A DNA stretch of 64,000 nt, from the NCBI RefSeq assembly GCF_014652535.1, contig NZ_BMYZ01000003.1, positions 310,001-374,000 of the forward strand, read 5' to 3'. Position numbers and translations under genes: made by a program. Shown piece by piece: positions 25,294 to 35,164 of the stretch (within the stretch, counting starts at the first letter, position 1; each line of letters starts with the position of its first letter). The notes below the pieces were generated by a model. The model had not been told where the DNA came from. It searched no databases and was given only the letters and a program-made list of their open reading frames with translations. Source of the DNA: Cellvibrio zantedeschiae (GTDB taxonomy: Bacteria > Pseudomonadota > Gammaproteobacteria > Pseudomonadales > Cellvibrionaceae).

Positions 25294-26919
25294 TTACAGA
25301 TTTTTATTGTCTATTAAATAACGAATCAAGGCACCCATATTTTTCACATAAACACCGGTTGAAATACCTTCCACCGGCGCTTCAGAAATATAAGGCGAGG
25401 TATCCCACTCGTCACCCACCATAGTTTCAGCATAGCGTGTATCCTTCGATAAGCCCGTTGCCGGTGGCTCGCCTCTGTAGGGATTGCTGGTCATCACTAA
25501 AGTCGTTGACCAATAACCTTGAGAATTAAGTGTAGTAAGAATTTCTTGCAAGTGTCGCTCGCTGTCCATGGAATTTCTGCCGCGCAAATTAAGATCGGAA
25601 TTATTTCCCTGTTTAAAACTAAAATAAGCTGGCAGAGGAATGCGTTTGAGGGATTTAAATGGCGACTGTTTGGCGAGCTCATCGGACGATAAACCCAGGA
25701 CATCTGCATAAGCTGCACCCAACGCATCTATTTCAATGTGACGAGCAGAACCATAATGCGCCAGCGTTTTTTCCGGGTTGTAATCCGCATAATATTCGCC
25801 ATTCACTACATTAGAGCCACGCCTGTGGGTAAATAAAAAACGGCCGGTACCAAGCTCCACATTACCTGCATAAGTACGGTTATTTTTTATCGCCTCTGGC
25901 GGCAGTTTTTTCGTTTCCAGCCAATCCAGTGCCTCTGGAATTCGCGCAATAAATTTCTTATCACCGGTTAACTTATAAAATTTTAGTAGCTGGTAAATAT
26001 TATCTAGGGTTGTGCTCGTTGAAACAGATTTTGGTTCAAATGAACGAGCGCCATCAGGCAACAAATCCGCGTTATATTGCAATGCCCAACCGGGTTGCGG
26101 TTGTTTTAATTGCAAGAGAACATAGGCATTCATTCCACGCTCTATAGCACCAAGCACACGTGTTTCGCCAAGCGACTGATAGCACATCAATAAAAATTCC
26201 AGATTTTTATCGGCAACATCGTCATTAAAGGTAATAAAAGAAGCGTAATTCGCCACACCTTTATGTGGCTGCGATTTACTCAGCGGATAACGCTGCGGCC
26301 ATCCACCAATCGGGTATTGGCTTTGCAATACAAAATCAATTGCCTTGGTTAGTGCAGGTCGATATTTTTTATTATGCTTCTCAAGATAAAGCCGCAACAA
26401 AAAGGTAGCAGCTTCCATAGTGCCACCATCATCAAAAGTGGCGTTATTGGAATAATACTGGAACTCCTCCAGGCGCCAGGCGTTTTTCCCCACAGTGCTA
26501 TACCACTCACGCAGCGAATCTTCACCAGAAAAATCAGCTACATAATTCCAACCACCACTGGGTAATTGTGCACGCATAATTGCTGAAGCAACTTGTTCAG
26601 CTGCGCGATAATAATATTCGTCCTTTGTTGCGTGATATGCATCTAATAGCACATGACCAACTGTTGCTGTACCGGGCGGCTGCAACCAAATCATTGAGCG
26701 ACGCGCTTCAAGTTCACCCCATTGGCGGGAGAAATCAGGAAGATATGACCAAACGAAGCCACCCTGATAACTCACTTTATCCATCATAAAATGAGTGGAT
26801 TTTTTCATGGTGGATAGAACGGATGCTTTGCTGGCTGATTCTGCAAAGGAAAAGTTGCATCCACTCAATAGAGCAGAACAACAAATAATTTTTATGAGTA
26901 ATGCTTTCAATTTTTTCAT
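25294..26919 (-). CDS. Exported pectate lyase-like protein (PL10-like)
   Basis: 541 residues. N-terminal signal with lipobox LLSGC (MKKLKALLIKIICCSALLSG, then C). The body is an alpha/alpha-toroid with repeated GGW motifs (LPSGGWNYVADF; YPIGGWPQRYPL) and SFITFNDDVADKN, the pattern of family 10 pectate lyases such as Cellvibrio Pel10A. It would cleave polygalacturonate by beta-elimination. It is longer than the PL10 core (about 330), with an extra C-terminal region ending in TSPYISEAPVEGISTGVYVK. Assignment to PL10 proper needs a profile search. Followed by a hydrolase gene in the same transcript. Confidence 0.72.
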   Translation of the reverse strand: MKKLKALLIKIICCSALLSGCNFSFAESASKASVLSTMKKSTHFMMDKVSYQGGFVWSYLPDFSRQWGELEARRSMIWLQPPGTATVGHVLLDAYHATKDEYYYRAAEQVASAIMRAQLPSGGWNYVADFSGEDSLREWYSTVGKNAWRLEEFQYYSNNATFDDGGTMEAATFLLRLYLEKHNKKYRPALTKAIDFVLQSQYPIGGWPQRYPLSKSQPHKGVANYASFITFNDDVADKNLEFLLMCYQSLGETRVLGAIERGMNAYVLLQLKQPQPGWALQYNADLLPDGARSFEPKSVSTSTTLDNIYQLLKFYKLTGDKKFIARIPEALDWLETKKLPPEAIKNNRTYAGNVELGTGRFLFTHRRGSNVVNGEYYADYNPEKTLAHYGSARHIEIDALGAAYADVLGLSSDELAKQSPFKSLKRIPLPAYFSFKQGNNSDLNLRGRNSMDSERHLQEILTTLNSQGYWSTTLVMTSNPYRGEPPATGLSKDTRYAETMVGDEWDTSPYISEAPVEGISTGVYVKNMGALIRYLIDNKNL

Positions 26920-27039
26920 AGCTAATTACACCAACCAGTTAATGTTATTGTGGTGGTATTAATTGAGCCATTGCCGAATGGTTTTGTGATCTTAAATTAT
27001 TTTTATTTCGCCTCTTGGTGAAAGAGATCTACTTATAAA

Positions 27040-27140
27040 GCAACCACACTGGATTACTCGCTACGCTCGCCCTTCGGGCCAACCTATGGTTGTTCAAAGC
27101 ACTTTGTGCTTTAGTCCCGCTACGCGAGGATGACGACTCC
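27040..27140. repeat. Hairpin-rich repeat with half a copy of family R2
   Basis: The stretch holds several small palindromes (GCCCTTCGGGC at 27069-27079; AAAGCACTTTGTGCTTT). At 27116-27140 it ends in a 25-base sequence nearly identical to the right arm of the inverted repeat at 53237-53270: CGCGAGGATGACGACTCC is shared exactly. No gene is seen between 26920 and 27451. Confidence 0.6.
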
Positions 27141-27164
27141 CTATTTAACATCTATTGGCACCAA

Positions 27165-27372
27165 CTTCCCATGCGAGTTCGCCGAGCACTGGAGGAAAAT
27201 TGGTGGAAAACAAACAGGATGTTTGTTTTAGTGACGATGCGACATGGATGTCGCACCGGAACGACAGCCATTTTCTGAAGCGCACAGGAAACACGAACGA
27301 GATGGGTGCCCTTCCTTTTGGTTACTTTTCGTTGGGCAAGCAACGAAAAGTGACTCGCCAAGGGGCGAATTC
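27165..27372 (+). repeat. Dispersed repeat family R1, third copy
   Basis: From GAGTTCGCCGAGCACTGGAG to about 27372 the sequence parallels the complement of the right half of the 4.4-4.8 kb repeat. Shared translated stretches are SPSTG-KL--NKQ-VC and FGYFSLGKQRK-TRQ. An open frame runs through this copy in phase with the following DUF2971 gene, but the frame is a property of the repeat family and is seen again at 4.6-4.8 kb, so it is not taken as part of the protein. Confidence 0.7.
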
Positions 27373-27451
27373 TAAGTCTATTTTAAAGTTCCAACAATTG
27401 CTAATATGCATAAAAACTATGCTTAACGATAAAGTCGGATGGAACAAAGCA

Positions 27452-28351
27452 ATGGAAGTAGAACTAAAAAATCAAAAGCCTAACATCCTGTATCATTATT
27501 GCAGCACACCTACATTTCGTTCCATTATTGAAACTAGATCTATCTATCTTTCGCTTCTTTCTCTATCAAATGATGATACGGAGGGTAAGATAATTACCAA
27601 AACAATAAAAGATTTTGGTACCGAACAGAACATATCTTCGGAGAAGAGTGATTTTTTAGTAAAACTGTTTGAAGTATTTGAAATTCAATTTAGAAGTTTA
27701 GGATTTTGCCTTTCAGGACATGACGATTTATTAAGTCAATGGAGAGAATATGGCAACGGTGGAAAAGGAGTAGCCATAGGCTTTTCACTAGACTATCTAC
27801 AAAAAATATCCACTGATATTCTAAATGTAGATCCAAAAAGCTTATTTTTTACAGAAGTTTTCTATGAAGATAACGTCCAAAATGAAATTCGCCCTCTAAT
27901 TGAAAAGTTATATCGTTTGCTAACAGATGAAATCATCAATGGTTTTAATCATAGTGCTACTCACGATTTACGTGATATGGACAACTCAGATTTATCTAAA
28001 CTTTTTAATTCAGATGAACAAAAAAAATTCTTATTTTTATCACTATATTTAATACAAAAAATACATTCCATAAAGTCTTCTTGTTTTTATCAAGAAAAAG
28101 AATGGCGATTATTTGATTATTTATATCTACCTTCGATAAACACAAAAATTAAATATAAAGAAAGAAACGACGTCTTAACACCATACCGCGTTTTTAACCT
28201 TCCTTATTTAGAAGCTGGAATATTTCAAGAAATTGTATTAGGGCCCAACCACCCAACACCGATTGACATTATTAAAGATTTTTTGCGTGATAATGGATTT
28301 ATAGATGTTGAAGTAAGGAAATCTACAATACCTTACCGTAATCGCAACTAA
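27452..28351 (+). CDS. DUF2971 domain protein in AT-rich DNA
   Basis: 299 residues from ATG 27452. The open frame extends back to 27155 through a repeat; ATG 27419 is an alternative start, neither with a strong ribosome site. The N-terminus ILYHYCSTPTFRSIIETRSI and LSLSNDDTEG, then GFCLSGHDDLLSQWREYGNG and FYQEKEWRLFDY, fit DUF2971, whose biochemical role is unknown. DUF2971 genes often occur singly in accessory DNA. Base composition is clearly more AT-rich than flanking genes, with A-ending codons, suggesting horizontal transfer. Ends in a terminator shared with ilvA. Confidence 0.78.
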   Translation: MEVELKNQKPNILYHYCSTPTFRSIIETRSIYLSLLSLSNDDTEGKIITKTIKDFGTEQNISSEKSDFLVKLFEVFEIQFRSLGFCLSGHDDLLSQWREYGNGGKGVAIGFSLDYLQKISTDILNVDPKSLFFTEVFYEDNVQNEIRPLIEKLYRLLTDEIINGFNHSATHDLRDMDNSDLSKLFNSDEQKKFLFLSLYLIQKIHSIKSSCFYQEKEWRLFDYLYLPSINTKIKYKERNDVLTPYRVFNLPYLEAGIFQEIVLGPNHPTPIDIIKDFLRDNGFIDVEVRKSTIPYRNRN

Positions 28352-28352
28352 A

Positions 28353-28378
28353 AAAGGCGCAACTTCCGTTGCGCCTTT
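28353..28378. terminator. Bidirectional terminator between DUF2971 gene and ilvA
   Basis: AAAGGCGCAAC (28353-28363), loop TTCC, GTTGCGCCTTT (28368-28378): an 11-bp perfect stem with A and T runs at its ends, between two convergent genes. Confidence 0.85.
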
Positions 28379-28389
28379 CCATCAATCAC

Positions 28390-29904
28390 TTACCCTAAAA
28401 AGAACTTATAAGCTTCATTTTTGGTTTCATCCCAGTATGGATAATTCAAATCATTTAGGAACACTTTTAATTCCGCGTAATCTTTTTTAGGAACCTGCAT
28501 TCCCACCAACACCCGCGCAGATGCCGAACCGTGGTTGCGGTAATGGAACAGAGAAATATTCCAGCGGCCTGCAACTTTGGTTAGGAAAGTCATTAAGGCA
28601 CCGGGGCGTTCGGGGAACTCAAAGCGATACAGAACTTCATCTGTCGCCTGCGGTGCGTGGCCGCCTACCAAATGGCGGATATGTAATTTCGCCAATTCGT
28701 TTTCAGTCATATCTACCAAGTCATAACCTTGCTCACGCAATTCGCTCACTAAATCTGCACGATCTTTTCCGCCAGCAGCAACTTGAATACCGACAAAAAT
28801 TTTGGCCGATTTTGCATCTGCGTAGCGATAATTAAATTCAGTGATATTGCGTTTACCGAGTGCTTTGCAAAATTCTTTGTAGGCACCGGGGCGCTCTGGA
28901 ATTGTTACCGCCAAAATTGCTTCGCGCTGTTCGCCAATTTCTGTGCGTTCGCTAATGTAACGCAGGCGATCAAAATTAATATTTGCGCCGCAATCAATGG
29001 CCACCAGCGTTTGGCCAGTGATGCCGTGTTGCGCCACATATTTTTTCAAGCCTGCAACACCCGTTGCGCCCGCAGGTTCTGCGATTGAACGCGTATCTTC
29101 AAAAATATCTTTAATGCCCGCGCAAATTTCATCGGTGGTGACGGTGATGCATTCGTCCACTACTTTGCGCAGTACGCGGAACGTTTCTTCACCAATTTGC
29201 GCTACTGCAATACCATCGGCAAAAATTCCAACTTGCGGAAGTACTACGCGTTTCTTTTTATCCATGGCAGCATAGAGGCACGCTGACTCATCAGATTCCA
29301 CGGCAATAATTTTTGTCTCGGGGCGTACGAATTTAATGTACGCGCCTATGCCCGCTGCCAAACCACCGCCGCCGACTGCGATAAAAATCGCGTCGATTTT
29401 ACCGGGATGCTGACGCAAAATTTCCATTGCGATGGTGCCTTGGCCTGCAATTACGTCCGGGTCATCAAAGGGATGAATATAGGTTAAGCCTTTTTCTTCG
29501 GTGAGCTTTTTCGCGTGTGCAGAAGCTTCATCGTAACTGTCGCCATGCAGCACAACTTTTGCGCCGCGCGCTTTTACCGCATCCACTTTAATGTTGGGTG
29601 TGGTGCGTGGCATAACGATGGTGGCTTTAATCCCGAGGTGTTGCGAGCCGAGTGCAACACCCTGTGCGTGATTACCGGCAGAGGCACAAATCACACCACG
29701 ATTGCGCTCTGCTTCCGTCAATTGCAGCAGCTTGTTATAGGCACCGCGCAATTTAAATGAGAATACCGGCTGCAAATCTTCGCGCTTGAGCAAGACTTTG
29801 TTGCCGGTACGGGCAGATAGCAGACGCGCTTCGTCAAGCGGGGTTTCTACCGCAAGATCGTAGATGCGGGCATTGAGGATGCGTTTTATGTAGGATTCAG
29901 GCAT
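28390..29904 (-). CDS. ilvA: Threonine ammonia-lyase, biosynthetic (IlvA)
   Basis: 504 residues from ATG 29904; a frame extending to 30075 reads through an intergenic repeat and was rejected. PLP-binding Lys51 is in SFKLRGAYNK; the glycine loop is in SAGNHAQGVA; two ACT-like regulatory domains follow residue 325 (AILAVTIPERPGAYKEFC; YRFEFPERPGALMTFL). These mark the isoleucine-sensitive biosynthetic enzyme that deaminates threonine to 2-oxobutanoate, the first step to isoleucine. It is divergent from rpiA, as in Pseudomonas and other gammaproteobacteria. Confidence 0.96.
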   Translation of the reverse strand: MPESYIKRILNARIYDLAVETPLDEARLLSARTGNKVLLKREDLQPVFSFKLRGAYNKLLQLTEAERNRGVICASAGNHAQGVALGSQHLGIKATIVMPRTTPNIKVDAVKARGAKVVLHGDSYDEASAHAKKLTEEKGLTYIHPFDDPDVIAGQGTIAMEILRQHPGKIDAIFIAVGGGGLAAGIGAYIKFVRPETKIIAVESDESACLYAAMDKKKRVVLPQVGIFADGIAVAQIGEETFRVLRKVVDECITVTTDEICAGIKDIFEDTRSIAEPAGATGVAGLKKYVAQHGITGQTLVAIDCGANINFDRLRYISERTEIGEQREAILAVTIPERPGAYKEFCKALGKRNITEFNYRYADAKSAKIFVGIQVAAGGKDRADLVSELREQGYDLVDMTENELAKLHIRHLVGGHAPQATDEVLYRFEFPERPGALMTFLTKVAGRWNISLFHYRNHGSASARVLVGMQVPKKDYAELKVFLNDLNYPYWDETKNEAYKFFLG

Positions 29905-30003
29905 AGGAATACAAACTTTTGGAATGAAATAAATGTGATCCGCATAGTAAACAATTTGCGCGCATCTGGGGTACTCAAAACGCGCTTTAGGTATGATTTT
30001 CCG

Positions 30004-30009
30004 TATAAT
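30004..30009 (+). promoter_or_regulatory. Possible -10 box for rpiA
   Basis: A perfect TATAAT followed by GCGCGC lies about 140 bp upstream of rpiA, between it and ilvA. No good -35 is seen 17 bases before it, so it is a candidate only. If used, the inverted repeat at 30020-30130 would be inside the rpiA 5' leader. Confidence 0.4.
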
Positions 30010-30019
30010 GCGCGCACGA

Positions 30020-30130
30020 AAACCCCACCCTAACCCTCCCCGTGAAAAGAGGAGGGGACTGATTGCACTCCGCAATAACTAAATAGGGAGTCGGCCCGTC
30101 CCCCTTTCCAAAGGGAGGATGGGGGTTAAA
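30020..30130. repeat. C-rich/G-rich imperfect inverted repeat (family R3)
   Basis: The left arm AACCCCACCCTAACCCTCCC (30021 onward) pairs imperfectly with the right arm at 30096-30130 (reverse complement AACCCCCATCCTCCCTTTGG). It would fold as a long hairpin just upstream of rpiA. A second, divergent member is at 48036-48160. Elements of this CCCTCACCCTAACCC type are spread through many proteobacterial genomes. Confidence 0.6.
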
Positions 30131-30149
30131 AACAACAGAGGATTCGGCA

Positions 30150-30824
30150 ATGACCCAAGACGAGCTTAAAAAAGCTGTTGCCCGTGCAGCGGTTGAATAC
30201 ATCACCCCCAAATTATTTAACGATTCGATTATCGGTGTGGGCACTGGCTCTACTGCGAATTTTTTTATCGATTATCTAGCCGATATCAAAACCCGTTTTG
30301 CGGGCGCCGTGGCAAGTTCGGATGCTTCTGCCGAGCGCTTAAAAAAGTTGGGTATTGATGTGCTGGATTGCAATTCGGTGAGCGAGTTGGTTGTTTATGT
30401 AGATGGCGCCGATGAAAGTAACGCATATTTGCATTTGATTAAGGGTGGTGGCGCAGCGCTAACACGCGAGAAAATTGTGCGTGCGATTTCCAAAGAATTT
30501 GTTTGCATTGCCGATGGCAGCAAATGGGTGGATGTATTGGGTAAATTTCCCTTGCCAGTTGAAGTGATTCCAATGGCACGCTCTTACGTAGCGCGCGAGT
30601 TGGTAAAACTCGGTGGCGCGCCAGTGTACCGCGAAGGTGTTGTGACCGATAACGGCAACGTTATTCTGGACGTGCACAACCTGCAAATAATTGATCCGGT
30701 TGGATTGGAAAACGCTATCAACCAAATTACTGGCGTAGTTACCAATGGTTTATTTGCCGCCAAACCTGCAGATGTTTTATTGCTGGGAACCGCTGATGGC
30801 GTAAAAACTATTAAGGCTCTCTAG
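30150..30824 (+). CDS. rpiA: Ribose-5-phosphate isomerase A
   Basis: 224 residues, as expected. The phosphate-binding [11 protein letters not shown] (29-39), VDGADE (about 89-94) with catalytic Asp, and [15 protein letters not shown] (substrate-binding Lys) are all present. It interconverts ribose-5-phosphate and ribulose-5-phosphate in the pentose phosphate pathway. Divergent from ilvA. It is followed at once by a terminator. Confidence 0.96.
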   Translation: MTQDELKKAVARAAVEYITPKLFNDSIIGVGTGSTANFFIDYLADIKTRFAGAVASSDASAERLKKLGIDVLDCNSVSELVVYVDGADESNAYLHLIKGGGAALTREKIVRAISKEFVCIADGSKWVDVLGKFPLPVEVIPMARSYVARELVKLGGAPVYREGVVTDNGNVILDVHNLQIIDPVGLENAINQITGVVTNGLFAAKPADVLLLGTADGVKTIKAL

Positions 30825-30833
30825 CATTTAAAG

Positions 30834-30863
30834 AAAGCAGATTCGGCCTCGGATCTGCTTTTG
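30834..30863 (+). terminator. Terminator of rpiA
   Basis: AAAGCAGAT (30834-30842) pairs with ATCTGCTTT (30853-30861) and ends in TTTTG. A 9-bp stem 10 bases after the rpiA stop. Confidence 0.8.
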
Positions 30864-30984
30864 TTACGCTTGTATTACAACCGCTTAGTCTATTTTCCCT
30901 TCTCGCCAGTTTTTTCCCTTTTATTCTGAAACTCCAGCAATCCTGACTATACTCCAAGCAGTTTTCACGGTTTAAGGTATTGCT

Positions 30985-32610
30985 ATGAACGGTTTATTTT
31001 CCAGCGTGCAATCGCGTCTTACAGTTTTGGTAGGTGGCGGGATTGGCGTGCTTTTATTAGTGGCGAGTGTTGCGGTATTTCAGTTGAAATCCCACCTCAA
31101 TGAATATCACCAATTAATCTCCCACAGTGTTGAGTTTGAGCGCGGCATTAGTGAGCTGAACTTGTCGTATAAAACGCAAATTCAGGAATGGAAAAACGTG
31201 TTGTTGCGCGGAAAAGATTCCGAAAAACTCCAAAAATACTGGGATCAATTTTCTGCGCTGCAAAAAGAAATTCAGGCTAAAGGTGAGAGCTTAGGCAGTA
31301 AATTGCCTAACGATGACAGCAAAAAATTATTGCAGGATTTTTTGCGTGCCCACGCGGCAGCTTATCCAAAATATGAATCAGGTTTAAACGCCTTTAAAGC
31401 GGCGGACTTTGATCCGGCTGCGGGTGATAAAGCTGTTACCGGCATAGACCGCGAGCCGAGCAAAATGCTGAGTGACTGCGCGACTTTTATCCATAAGATC
31501 GGCACAGAAACCAACACCAAAATTGAATCTGGCAGTGCGACTGTGGTGTTTTGGTCGCAGTTATTGGTAGCTCTTTTTGGCATAGCGATTATTGCACTGG
31601 TGTTAATTACCCTGAAAAACAGTTTTGTCACGCCCTTGTTGGCAGTAATCAAGCATATTGAATTGCTGGCTCAAGGCAATTTTAAAACACGCCTGCATTT
31701 AAACCAGCAGGGCGAATTGGGCGAGCTTAACCACAATATTGACCGTATGCAGGATTCGCTTATCAGTGTGATTAATGCCGTAAAGCAATCTTCAAATACC
31801 TTGAACAACTCATCGCAAAAAATTACTGATGTAGCACGGGCTATTTCTGTCGATACCGACAACAGCCATAAATCCACCGATCAGGTTGCAGCGGCGATTA
31901 ATGAAATGACATCGACCGTGCAGGAGGTTGCGAATAATGCCTCAGGTGCGGCCAATGCTGCGCAGGAAGCCGATGAGCACGCGCGCAAAGGTGTTGAGAT
32001 TATGGATAGCACCATAGCCTCCATTCAGCAGTTGAGCGAGGAAGTGGACAACGTAAGCACCGCTATGACCCAGTTGGAGACCGAGACTGGGCGTATTGGC
32101 GGGGTGCTAGATGTGATTAAAAACGTTGCCGAGCAAACTAACTTACTTGCGTTAAATGCGGCGATTGAAGCAGCGCGCGCTGGAGAACAGGGGCGTGGCT
32201 TTGCGGTAGTTGCAGACGAAGTGCGGGCACTTGCCAAGCGTACGCAGGAATCCACTGCCGAGATTCAACATATTATCCAAGCCGTACAGCAGGGAGCGAG
32301 CAAGGCAATGAACGCCATGAAAGTCAGCCAAACCAAAACCCAAAACACCAGCGAAATGGCGGGTCAGGCCGGTCAGGCAATTTCTTCAATCACCGAAGCT
32401 GTAGCGCGTATCCATATGATGAATACACAAATCGCCACAGCTGCCGAGGAACAAAGCTACGCGGCAGAAGAGATCAATAAAAACGTGGTACGGGTGGTGA
32501 ACCTGGTGGAAAGCGCAGCGAACAACGCACAAAAATCCACTCATGTTGCCACCGAACTTAACAGCGTGGCGCGCGAGCTGGAGCGCCAGATTACTCATTT
32601 TAATCATTAA
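30985..32610 (+). CDS. Methyl-accepting chemotaxis protein (4HB-type sensor)
   Basis: 541 residues. TM1 ([20 protein letters not shown], 12-31), a 160-residue helical periplasmic sensor with no Cache signature (four-helix-bundle type), TM2 ([18 protein letters not shown], about 191-208), a HAMP domain, and a kinase-control module whose hairpin tip [18 protein letters not shown] starts at residue 383. The tip interacts with CheA and CheW. Ligand unknown; no C-terminal CheR-binding pentapeptide. Lies next to a second, unrelated-sensor MCP. Confidence 0.93.
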   Translation: MNGLFSSVQSRLTVLVGGGIGVLLLVASVAVFQLKSHLNEYHQLISHSVEFERGISELNLSYKTQIQEWKNVLLRGKDSEKLQKYWDQFSALQKEIQAKGESLGSKLPNDDSKKLLQDFLRAHAAAYPKYESGLNAFKAADFDPAAGDKAVTGIDREPSKMLSDCATFIHKIGTETNTKIESGSATVVFWSQLLVALFGIAIIALVLITLKNSFVTPLLAVIKHIELLAQGNFKTRLHLNQQGELGELNHNIDRMQDSLISVINAVKQSSNTLNNSSQKITDVARAISVDTDNSHKSTDQVAAAINEMTSTVQEVANNASGAANAAQEADEHARKGVEIMDSTIASIQQLSEEVDNVSTAMTQLETETGRIGGVLDVIKNVAEQTNLLALNAAIEAARAGEQGRGFAVVADEVRALAKRTQESTAEIQHIIQAVQQGASKAMNAMKVSQTKTQNTSEMAGQAGQAISSITEAVARIHMMNTQIATAAEEQSYAAEEINKNVVRVVNLVESAANNAQKSTHVATELNSVARELERQITHFNH

Positions 32611-32618
32611 TACCTGAC

Positions 32619-32650
32619 GCCATCCCTGCAGTATTGGGGATGGCTTTCCT
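32619..32650 (+). terminator. Probable terminator after the first MCP
   Basis: GCCATCCC (32619-32626) pairs with GGGATGGC (32637-32644), followed by TTTCC. Moderate stem with a short U run. Confidence 0.55.
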
Positions 32651-32761
32651 GTTCGACACTCCTTGCCTTACACCCTTTCTGGCGCACTCTGTCTCCATCC
32701 TGTCACATCAATCCCATAAGCTGAACTGCTGATTTATTCCTGGCCAGTTGGGATTTTGATA

Positions 32762-35089
32762 ATGAATATTGCTGCACGATTAATGATTGGGGCCGTCACG
32801 CTCACCGCCACTGTGGTTATCCTCGCCGCCGGAACCACCGGTTGGATTGCTATTTCCGATAGCGCAGATGCGGTTGAAACCGCGATTGAGCAACAGTTTG
32901 AAGCCGTCGCCGTGGGGCGTGAAAATGCCTTGCGCGCACAGTTTGAAAGTTACAAAGATCTCCTGCAATCGCTTGCCCACAACCGTATGACGCAAGAAGC
33001 GGGCTATGGTTTAGTGCGCGCCTTTAGCAGTTACCACTATGAAGTCACTGCCCCCGCAACCGAAGAACTGCGCTCCCAGCTCAGCCAGTGGTATCAACAG
33101 GAATACGCTCCTGCCTATCAACAGCAAACCCACGGTTTAAACGCGCCGGTGGATGATTGGCTGGCCTCCCTATCGGTAGATGCTCGGCTAATTCAAACCA
33201 ACTATATGGCGCGTAGCAAAAGCGTGAGCGCCATGGCCGAGCTGGAAGATGCAGCTGACGGCACCATTTACGGCCAGCAATACAAGCGCTATCACAGCAG
33301 CTTTCACGATTTGGTAAAACGTTTTGGCTTTAACGATTTGATGCTGGTAGATAGCCAAACCCTCACCGTCATCTACTCCGTTAAAAAAGGCCCACAGCTA
33401 ATCAGTTCGCTTAAAGACGGTGCTTTTAAAAACACCCAACTAGCGGCCACGGCGCAAAGCCTCGCGCTAAACCCTGGAAGTGACCTGGTCATTTCGGAAT
33501 TCAGCCGCAGCCCGTTTCAATTTGAGCAGCAAGTAATTTACCTGGGCGTGCCGGTATTTTACGACCTCTTCAGCAAAGACAAACCCGTGAGTTTTTTGAT
33601 TGCCGAAATTCCGGCCAGCCGTTTTTCCGACATCATGACCGGCGGCTTTAATTGGGCGTCATTAGGTTTGGGTAAAACCGGCGAGGCCTATTTGGTTGCT
33701 AGCAACGGCAACTTAATTACTGAACTGCGCCCCATGCACGAAAACAGTAAGGAATTTATTACCCGGTTAGGCAAAGAAACGCCCACCGTTAATGAGATAG
33801 AACGCAACCAAACTGCCGCAGGTTGGATGCCTATTACCACTGCGCCGGTAAAACAGGCGCTGGCCGGAACGGCCGGGATGGGTGAGCACATCGATTATTT
33901 GGGTCGCAATATGCTTACAGCCTGGCGCCCCCTACACATTGGCAACCAGCAATTCGCACTCATCACCCAGCAGACGCCGGATGAAGTATTCAGCACCATT
34001 AACACACTCGAACTACATGTTTGGCGCAACCTGATTATTGCTGCGCTCATGCTGACTGCGGTTGCTGCGGTTATTGCCTATTTCTTCTCTCGCCATATCA
34101 CCCAGCCGATCACACGGCTGGCGCAGCAAATCCAGCGCGTGGGCGACCATAAAGACTTAAGCGTTGAATTTACCGTGGAGCACAAAGACGAAGTTGGCAA
34201 GATTAGCCAGGCACTTAACGGGCTCTTCACAGAGTTGCGCATGATGTTGGCGGAAGTTACGACCGCATCGCATAACTCAGTTTCCAGCGCGAGCGAAAAC
34301 GCCGCCACCAGCGAGCAATGCCGTATCGAAACTGAACGCCAACGCCATGAAGTTACCGTTGTGGATAGTGAAACCACCAAGATGGTAATAGCCTTCAATC
34401 ACATGACCGGGCAATTGGATGTAGTCGCTGTACAGGTTGAGCAGGCCGCTGAAACCGCTGCAAGGGGTAAAGGCCGTGTGATTGCAGTAGCAGAAAATAT
34501 GCGTTTGCTCTCGGGTCAGGTGACTGAGTCCTGCGAGAGCATGGCCGCGCTACGCGCCGCAGCCGATAAAATTACCAAAGTGTTGGATACCATCCAAAGC
34601 GTTGCCGAACAGACCAACCTGCTTGCACTCAACGCCGCTATTGAAGCTGCGCGTGCCGGGCAGCATGGGCGCGGCTTTGCAGTGGTAGCCGATGAAGTGC
34701 GCCGCCTGTCTGCAGATACCCAGGTAGCAACTGGTGAAATCCAGGAGTTGATCAATAACCTGCGACAAACTGTCGATCAAACAGCCGAAGGCCTCAACCG
34801 CGAACAGGAAAGCGCCGCACAATGCCTTGCAGAATCCGAAGCAGCAGAGTCAGCCCTGCTAAGCATTCAACAAGCCGTGGTAGATATCCAAAAAATCACC
34901 AGCGCCCTCACTCGCCAAGCGCAAGGTGAGTCTGCCCGGGCGGAAACCATGCGCTTCCGTCTGGCGGAAATGGTTAATGCAGTTAACCAAACGGACGAAT
35001 CTATCTCACGCCTGGCGCTGAGCGCAAAGCAGCAAAACCAGATTGCCTTGCGCATGATGCAAACGACCAAAGTTCTTAAGTTCGCCTAG
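32762..35089 (+). CDS. Methyl-accepting chemotaxis protein with large periplasmic (dCache-like) sensor
   Basis: 775 residues from ATG 32762; a TTG two codons upstream is less likely. TM1 is at residues 6-29. A long periplasmic region (about 30-420) has Cache-like features ([28 protein letters not shown] near 345-375). TM2 ([19 protein letters not shown]), HAMP, then the signalling tip [18 protein letters not shown] from residue 616. The cytoplasmic domain continues to a short tail without a CheR pentapeptide. Ligand unknown. Codon use is more GC-rich than neighbouring genes. 145 bp after the first MCP. Confidence 0.92.
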   Translation: MNIAARLMIGAVTLTATVVILAAGTTGWIAISDSADAVETAIEQQFEAVAVGRENALRAQFESYKDLLQSLAHNRMTQEAGYGLVRAFSSYHYEVTAPATEELRSQLSQWYQQEYAPAYQQQTHGLNAPVDDWLASLSVDARLIQTNYMARSKSVSAMAELEDAADGTIYGQQYKRYHSSFHDLVKRFGFNDLMLVDSQTLTVIYSVKKGPQLISSLKDGAFKNTQLAATAQSLALNPGSDLVISEFSRSPFQFEQQVIYLGVPVFYDLFSKDKPVSFLIAEIPASRFSDIMTGGFNWASLGLGKTGEAYLVASNGNLITELRPMHENSKEFITRLGKETPTVNEIERNQTAAGWMPITTAPVKQALAGTAGMGEHIDYLGRNMLTAWRPLHIGNQQFALITQQTPDEVFSTINTLELHVWRNLIIAALMLTAVAAVIAYFFSRHITQPITRLAQQIQRVGDHKDLSVEFTVEHKDEVGKISQALNGLFTELRMMLAEVTTASHNSVSSASENAATSEQCRIETERQRHEVTVVDSETTKMVIAFNHMTGQLDVVAVQVEQAAETAARGKGRVIAVAENMRLLSGQVTESCESMAALRAAADKITKVLDTIQSVAEQTNLLALNAAIEAARAGQHGRGFAVVADEVRRLSADTQVATGEIQELINNLRQTVDQTAEGLNREQESAAQCLAESEAAESALLSIQQAVVDIQKITSALTRQAQGESARAETMRFRLAEMVNAVNQTDESISRLALSAKQQNQIALRMMQTTKVLKFA

Positions 35090-35092
35090 TTT

Positions 35093-35144
35093 TTCTTTTA
35101 TGAATAGCTTCTCTTTTATTAATAGCTTCCCTTTAATTAATAGT
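35093..35144. repeat. Three tandem 16-18 bp repeats after the second MCP
   Basis: Units TTCTTTTATGAATAGC (35093-35108), TTCTCTTTTATTAATAGC (35109-35126) and TTCCCTTTAATTAATAGT (35127-35144) follow directly after the MCP stop codon. They are AT-rich and nearly in register. Confidence 0.7.
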
Positions 35145-35164
35145 TTTTAGTATTTCATCCCAAA

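Noticed and set aside
29905-30075. N-terminal extension of IlvA
   Set aside because: Reads through the intergenic R3 repeat; the natural start MPESYIKRIL lies at 29904.
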